From Victivallales bacterium Lenti_02 (GTDB lineage Bacteria; Verrucomicrobiota; Lentisphaeria; Oligosphaerales; Lenti-02), in NCBI GenBank assembly GCA_001603055.1, contig LVAZ01000133.1, forward strand, positions 1 to 19,524: a stretch of DNA of 19,524 nucleotides. The letters are read 5' to 3'. Below the pieces are notes generated by a model. That model did not search any database. It had not been told where the DNA came from and saw only the letters and a program-made list of their open reading frames with translations. This document shows positions 16,901 through 19,524 of the stretch, piece after piece. The position numbers and the translations under genes are program-made. Position 1 is the stretch's first letter. Every line of letters starts with the position of its first letter.

Positions 16901-18059
16901 CGTCGGCGGCAAGCAGGCGGACCCGCTGGGAATCATGCAGCACCCCCTCGGGAAGCGGCACGGTCTGGGCGCTGATTTCCCCCTGCCGGGCGATCCCGGC
17001 CGTTTCCGACAGGGTCAATGGCACCGCGACCGCTACCGGCGGGGCAGCCGCACCAACTTTGGCGGGAGCAGCCACCCACGGCACCAACGCCACCCGCAGC
17101 AGCACCAGCGGCGGTTCGGTGGCGACAAACTCGATCGCCAATTCCTCTTTGCCCAGCTCGACCGGGTCACTCAGCAGCCACCAGGCGCGCCCGTCGTTCG
17201 CGGTCAGACGCCATTCCCCCAGCGGTCCCTTGCCGCCGTTCAGACGGAGATGCTCGATCCCGTCGGGCGAATCCACCGCCTGGAGCGCGACGCGGTACTG
17301 ACCCGGAGGGACATCGACCCTCCAGGTGGCTTGGGTCGGGGTCGCGGCTTGCAGCGCGCCCTCCCCAGCCGCCGACAAACCCGCGCCCGCAATCCGCCCC
17401 TCGGCCGGCATCCCCTCCTCGCCGAGCAGCGGATTGGTCGCCAATTCCTCGCCCAGCAGAGCCACGCGGGCGAAAAACACCTCGATGAAGAACGGAAAAG
17501 TCCCCGAATCCAGCCGGTCCTCGACCCGGAGGGCGATCTCCGCCTCCCGATCGCCCGCCTTCAGGAAGGGGGCGATGTCGAGGGTGTGGAACCGTTTCCA
17601 GGCGGGCTGCACATTGCGCCCGAGCACATCCTCCTCCCAGACGACTTGGCCGTTCACCAGCACCTGCTTGAAGCGATGCTCGGCCTTTTGGTTTTCGAGA
17701 GCGGTCTGGCCATGCTGCGCCCCGCCCAGAACCCGCTCGCGCCCGCCACAATAGGTGTCCGACTGATACCATTGCAGAACCAGCGGCGAACCGGGCCGGC
17801 GCGGCGGCAGGTCGAGACGGGTCGCCGCCTGGATGAAATTCCCGGCCTGGCTCGGGGCGTCGGCGTGGAGAAACGTCCGCACCCCCCGGAAATCCGTCTT
17901 CGTCGTATAAGGGCCACGCCGGGTCACCGTCCAGCCCTTTTCCGGATCGACACCGACGGCCCGCTCCGGCGGGGGCGCGAGTTCGCGCAGGGAGCGCACC
18001 GCGTTGGCCAACGGCTGCGAAGGAGGTCGTCGGGCGGCCTGCTCGCTGGCGGACGCCAG
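13995..18059 (-). CDS. PcRGLX/YetA-like (PL26-type) large exported protein, 3' part of a frameshifted gene
   Basis: This frame encodes about 1354 residues continuing from the ThuA-like part upstream. Numbering from the TTG at 18009-18011: residues 35-185 and 195-310 look like beta-sandwich ligand-binding modules. Residues 328-412 match the YetA N-terminal RIFT barrel (LPEGVLHD, VAHWADGSIKILQ). Residues 430-710 are the central beta-sandwich. Residues 740-1085 are the alpha/alpha toroid, with WSNSEYDHHHGFALEYLRGG, HHEEPG, RHHNATALW and GHSWAEGVVDYW. Residues 1090-1338 are further beta-rich domains. PcRGLX, the family's characterised member, is an exo-rhamnogalacturonan lyase; activity here is inferred. 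The TTG has no ribosome site and the frame is closed by TGA at 18072-18074, so this is not a convincing separate gene; deleting one base near 18060 joins it to the signal-bearing N-terminus. Confidence 0.85.
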   Translation of the reverse strand: MASASEQAARRPPSQPLANAVRSLRELAPPPERAVGVDPEKGWTVTRRGPYTTKTDFRGVRTFLHADAPSQAGNFIQAATRLDLPPRRPGSPLVLQWYQSDTYCGGRERVLGGAQHGQTALENQKAEHRFKQVLVNGQVVWEEDVLGRNVQPAWKRFHTLDIAPFLKAGDREAEIALRVEDRLDSGTFPFFIEVFFARVALLGEELATNPLLGEEGMPAEGRIAGAGLSAAGEGALQAATPTQATWRVDVPPGQYRVALQAVDSPDGIEHLRLNGGKGPLGEWRLTANDGRAWWLLSDPVELGKEELAIEFVATEPPLVLLRVALVPWVAAPAKVGAAAPPVAVAVPLTLSETAGIARQGEISAQTVPLPEGVLHDSQRVRLLAADGSPVVVQTRPVAHWADGSIKILQTCFPATLPAGGNAEFRLEAPAASPAEPGVALGVRERGGSLEVDTGAIRVELSTSHGRIADAVYRGGERLTPAGGVWEMVLETEDGSLLRSNAATVASTRIVEAGPCRALIVRRGWFAREDGSPSRLEYRIQTECFAGSEELRTQVFLVNRDDAAEVYLSRWSLDLAWERAAAGRVRLGERELQARNGAVLYQHRENQVSWTGEEPLARETGASDGLVRLPGLVFGSRWFWQRFPQAIRFADDRVSQDFVPRPLDADDLPTEWAERMAATTEQYPVGGIGYPQSPGKMGLFRVARGQALRQELLFRFTADPVPVDQLLHRLDAPLRAHAAAEYVAGTRAYGPFLPRNERLYPAYEASVGTFYERYLAKRRQRREYGFENYGDDTFEWGYGPSFTYWSNSEYDHHHGFALEYLRGGEPRWWDEFEKTARMYADVVVIHHEEPGSRPQRGGPRHHNATALWMPSHERQAWIADHTRQGADSGHSWAEGVVDYWFLTGEPWAEEVAREMADWYVRIVAQNRYGAGGQERGPGWALIALSALAGATNDERVLAAGQTVADWIATWQDPVRGVLSVPISEQPSYEGGTVFMHGIVARGLGRWHGVTGDPRTRQALLGVADWLLTEPMGEPGRFWYKQAPTCMKGYSGTDLALNAFAYASHYTGEERYGRVADILLASAGASVRSMPWYPQVFGLLADRRQPVLVERKAERAVTAPGFPAVLAFTLRNTSGQPLRVTPHLNLPDGFVGQEPPAFPLAAEADTPLAVEVSATAPELAGEVMLRLELVLPDDTAHQRNIPFSVRSVAGIDRRHLTVAEAEVQAPMRLVGAGESAYVDDPRPEPFSGNPLPPDTDLGGKAVWTVTVAEARQFVLWAEVKWLDDKGNSFHFSLDGQPESALGNTGAMGAWIWVKGPTLDLAPGTHRLQVRTREEGAKLGGLWLTNLPDDAPPPPRR

Positions 18060-18070
18060 GGCGGGCGGGA
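18058..18070 (-). other. Frameshift site between the ThuA-like and YetA-like parts
   Basis: On the + strand this reads AGGGCGGGCGGGA, three short G runs where one extra base would be easily gained or misread. Upstream on the - strand, the first frame gives sensible ThuA-like protein to ELIPAR. After the site the other frame gives SASEQAARRPPSQPLANAV and then the YetA-like domains. Removing one G near 18059-18061 yields ELIPARLASASEQ and one open frame of 1554 aa from 18660 to 13995. A true mutation, an assembly error and recoding are all possible; I see no classical slippery heptamer. Confidence 0.75.
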
Positions 18071-18660
18071 ATCAGCTCGGTCAGCAGAATCCGCCCCTTG
18101 CCATAGACGAGTTCGGCCATGCCGTAGTGCGGTCCCTGGGACTGCGCGACCCGCTTGTCCCAGCCCAGAGGCGCGCCCGCCTCGATCAGGGGCACCCAGC
18201 CCGGCCCCAACCCGGCCAAAGCATGGTAGATGGAACCGCCGTGAACCGCCCGCACCGCCGCCAAATCCAGGGCGTGGGGCGTGGTGAACACCGGATGCTC
18301 CGGAACCAGCAGGGCCTTGGTGTCATACCCCCGATCATGAATCAGCGGCACCGGCAACCACGGTTCCTGCTCGTTCGTCCGGAAACCCACGAACACCCCG
18401 CCCAGACGGACGAATTCCCGCCACAGGTCCGCGTCCGGGGTGAAGGGCGTGCGCGCCACATCCCGGTCCGAGAACACCACGTCGGCGGCAAAGGGATTGC
18501 GCTTGCCCAGCTCGCCCGGCGTCACCGTCTCGTACTCGACGCCGAGGGCCGTGAGCCCCTTCGCCACATGGCTGTCACCCGAAGAGGCGACCAGCAGAAC
18601 CCGGGGGGCGGCAAGCAGGGGAACGGCGGCCAGCAGGGCAACGACAGGAAAGCGCAGCAT
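18061..18660 (-). CDS. Signal peptide plus ThuA/GATase1-like domain, 5' part of the frameshifted YetA-like gene
   Basis: ATG 18658-18660, preceded by GGAG at 8-nt spacing, opens with a signal peptide (MLRFPVVALLAAVPLLAAPR, probable cleavage near residue 18). Residues 19-198 resemble the flavodoxin-like glutamine-amidotransferase/ThuA fold: PRVLLVASSGDSHV, then DVVFSDRD, LGGVFVGFR, and the closing GKGRILLTELIPA. ThuA-like domains occur in exported carbohydrate-related proteins; their reaction is poorly known, and no Cys-His-Glu amidotransferase triad is apparent here. The fold ends just where the frame breaks. Without correction, translation would run on out of frame to a stop at 17167-17169, adding about 297 Arg/Gly/Ala-rich residues that shadow the real frame. 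The fold assignment is moderately secure; the shared gene with the downstream part is my preferred reading. Confidence 0.7.
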
Positions 18661-18730
18661 GATCGATACTCCATTCGATTGGCACAGACCGGCACAACAT
18701 GGGGCCAACCAAGACGAAATGCAACCGGTG

Positions 18731-19498
18731 CTAGCTGCCGAACAGCGCCCGTACCGTATGGGCCACAGCCTGATGGAGAGACGCCATCATTTCCGGGCCA
18801 CGCCGCGGCACGCAGAGCACCACCGCCGGCGGCGACTTCCAGGCCGCCAACTCGTCCGCCCAGCGCAGGAGCACGCGGGATTCCAGGCATTTCGGGCAAG
18901 GTCCGTCGAGCTGGAAGCGCACCAGCCGCAGACGGTCGCCGAACCATTCGCGCAATTCCGCAGGCGCAGGCTGCGGCGAAATGTCGTGGACTGCCACGTT
19001 CACGGCAATCCCCAGGCGGGGCGATGCCAGGCGCTTGACCAACTCCCGCGCCAACTGCCACTCCTGGGATTTCGGAAACCGCCGGGGAGCCCGGACCTGC
19101 ATGCACAGCACCGGCCCCTCGGGCAAGGCCAGGGCCGAGGCCAGAAACGTCTCCCGATGGTCGAGCCCCGCCCCGTCCCGCACCCGGTCCAGACCCAAAT
19201 CCACCGTGGCGCAGGCGGCGCCGAAGCAGCGGCCCAGTTCGAGGGTCGCCGCCAAGGCGCGGACCAAGCCCTGCCGGGTCGGAAGTGGACACTCGTCCAG
19301 ATACGGGGCCTGCTCCGGCGGCAGCACCTCCCGGATGTTCATCACATTCAGGTCGCCCAGCTCGAACCGCTGGACGAAACGGGGGCAGGATTCGAGCAGG
19401 GAAACCGGAACCTCGAAGCCATAGGTCGGCGTCGCGCCCGCCGCGTCCAGCGCCTCTTGCCAGTCCTGCTCGTCGAGCCGCAAGCCGCAGGCAATCAT
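18731..19498 (-). CDS. Unrecognised 255-aa protein, probable alpha/beta barrel
   Basis: I do not recognise a named family. The protein is soluble and alternates beta-like segments (YGFEVPV, NVMNIRE, ATVDLGLD, PVLCMQVR, LGIAVNVAVHD, LRLVRFQLDG, AVVLCVP) with helical stretches, a spacing that suggests a degenerate TIM barrel related to sugar isomerases/epimerases. A CPKC pair (Cys201/Cys204) could bind a metal or form a disulphide, and further Cys at 4, 38, 70, 91, 96, 132 and 229 make it Cys-rich for its size. ATG 19496-19498 has GGAG 7 nt upstream, and the start overlaps the stop of a probable upstream gene as ATGA. It precedes the ThuA-YetA gene by 70 nt on the same strand, suggesting an operon and perhaps a sugar-related role. 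Function is unassigned. Confidence 0.72.
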   Translation of the reverse strand: MIACGLRLDEQDWQEALDAAGATPTYGFEVPVSLLESCPRFVQRFELGDLNVMNIREVLPPEQAPYLDECPLPTRQGLVRALAATLELGRCFGAACATVDLGLDRVRDGAGLDHRETFLASALALPEGPVLCMQVRAPRRFPKSQEWQLARELVKRLASPRLGIAVNVAVHDISPQPAPAELREWFGDRLRLVRFQLDGPCPKCLESRVLLRWADELAAWKSPPAVVLCVPRRGPEMMASLHQAVAHTVRALFGS

Positions 19499-19524
19499 AG
19501 TCCCACTCCCTTCGCCGCCAGATA
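19495..19524 (-). CDS. Possible C-terminal tail of a gene entering from outside the window
   Basis: Reading the - strand from the window edge, the frame gives YLAAKGVGL and then TGA (complement of 19495-19497), overlapping the next ATG as ATGA. The peptide is protein-like and the 4-nt overlap is a common coupling arrangement, but nine codons are too few to be sure. No family can be named. Confidence 0.35.
   Translation of the reverse strand, partial: YLAAKGVGL

Noticed and set aside
13620..18287. A 1555-codon open frame on the + strand opposite the YetA-like gene
   Set aside because: The composition is Arg/Pro/Gly-rich and it crosses the kinase start and the intergenic promoter region; the opposite strand has recognisable domains throughout.
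1..19524. CRISPR arrays, insertion sequences, phage genes, toxin-antitoxin or defence systems
   Set aside because: I found no regularly spaced repeats, transposase or integrase motifs, phage structural genes or recognisable defence proteins on either strand.

Overview
The window is G+C-rich bacterial DNA, roughly two thirds G+C by eye, densely coded on both strands with short gaps. It holds a sulfatase with an accessory C-terminal domain, a very large secreted YetA/rhamnogalacturonan-lyase-like protein, a multi-PAS/GAF hybrid histidine kinase and a PPP-type phosphatase. That mix suggests a polysaccharide-degrading heterotroph, perhaps of the Planctomycetes-Verrucomicrobia-Lentisphaerae-Kiritimatiellae group. 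No rRNA or phylogenetic marker is present, so this is inference from gene content only.

Layout. 1-4092 (+): the 3' part of a sulfatase, a MATE exporter and an exported papain-like (C39_2-type) cysteine peptidase, the last two closely coupled. 4093-4676: a 584-nt gap with no convincing gene but several perfect hairpins, including one whose 50-nt loop is almost wholly purine. 4677-7802 (-): an OppA-like lipoprotein, then a coupled pair made of a DUF3014 membrane protein and an unrecognised 200-aa membrane-anchored protein. 7803-7992: a divergent intergenic region with a 10-bp imperfect inverted repeat. 7993-10554 (+): a compact three-gene unit of a HAD phosphatase, a calcineurin-like PPP phosphatase and a sugar-phosphate isomerase/epimerase-type TIM barrel. 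10561-13854 (-): a 1097-aa hybrid histidine kinase that converges on the isomerase gene with only 6 nt between stop codons. 13995-18660 (-): one large exported protein interrupted by a one-base frameshift. It has an N-terminal ThuA/glutamine-amidotransferase-like domain, beta-sandwich regions, and the three-part PcRGLX/YetA-like module. 18731-19498 (-): an unrecognised 255-aa probable alpha/beta-barrel protein, overlapping by 4 nt the probable tail of a further gene that leaves the window.

Working together: the sulfatase, the YetA-like protein, the HAD phosphatase and the isomerase-like barrel fit extracellular breakdown of a sulfated or acidic plant or algal polysaccharide followed by cytoplasmic sugar handling. 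The OppA-like lipoprotein and the exported peptidase point to peptide use as well. The hybrid kinase could sense conditions for either, but nothing in the sequence links it to a target. I did not find a clear new defence or mobile system. The best leads are the frameshifted ThuA-YetA fusion, the hairpin-rich gap at 4.1-4.7 kb, and the two small unrecognised protein families.
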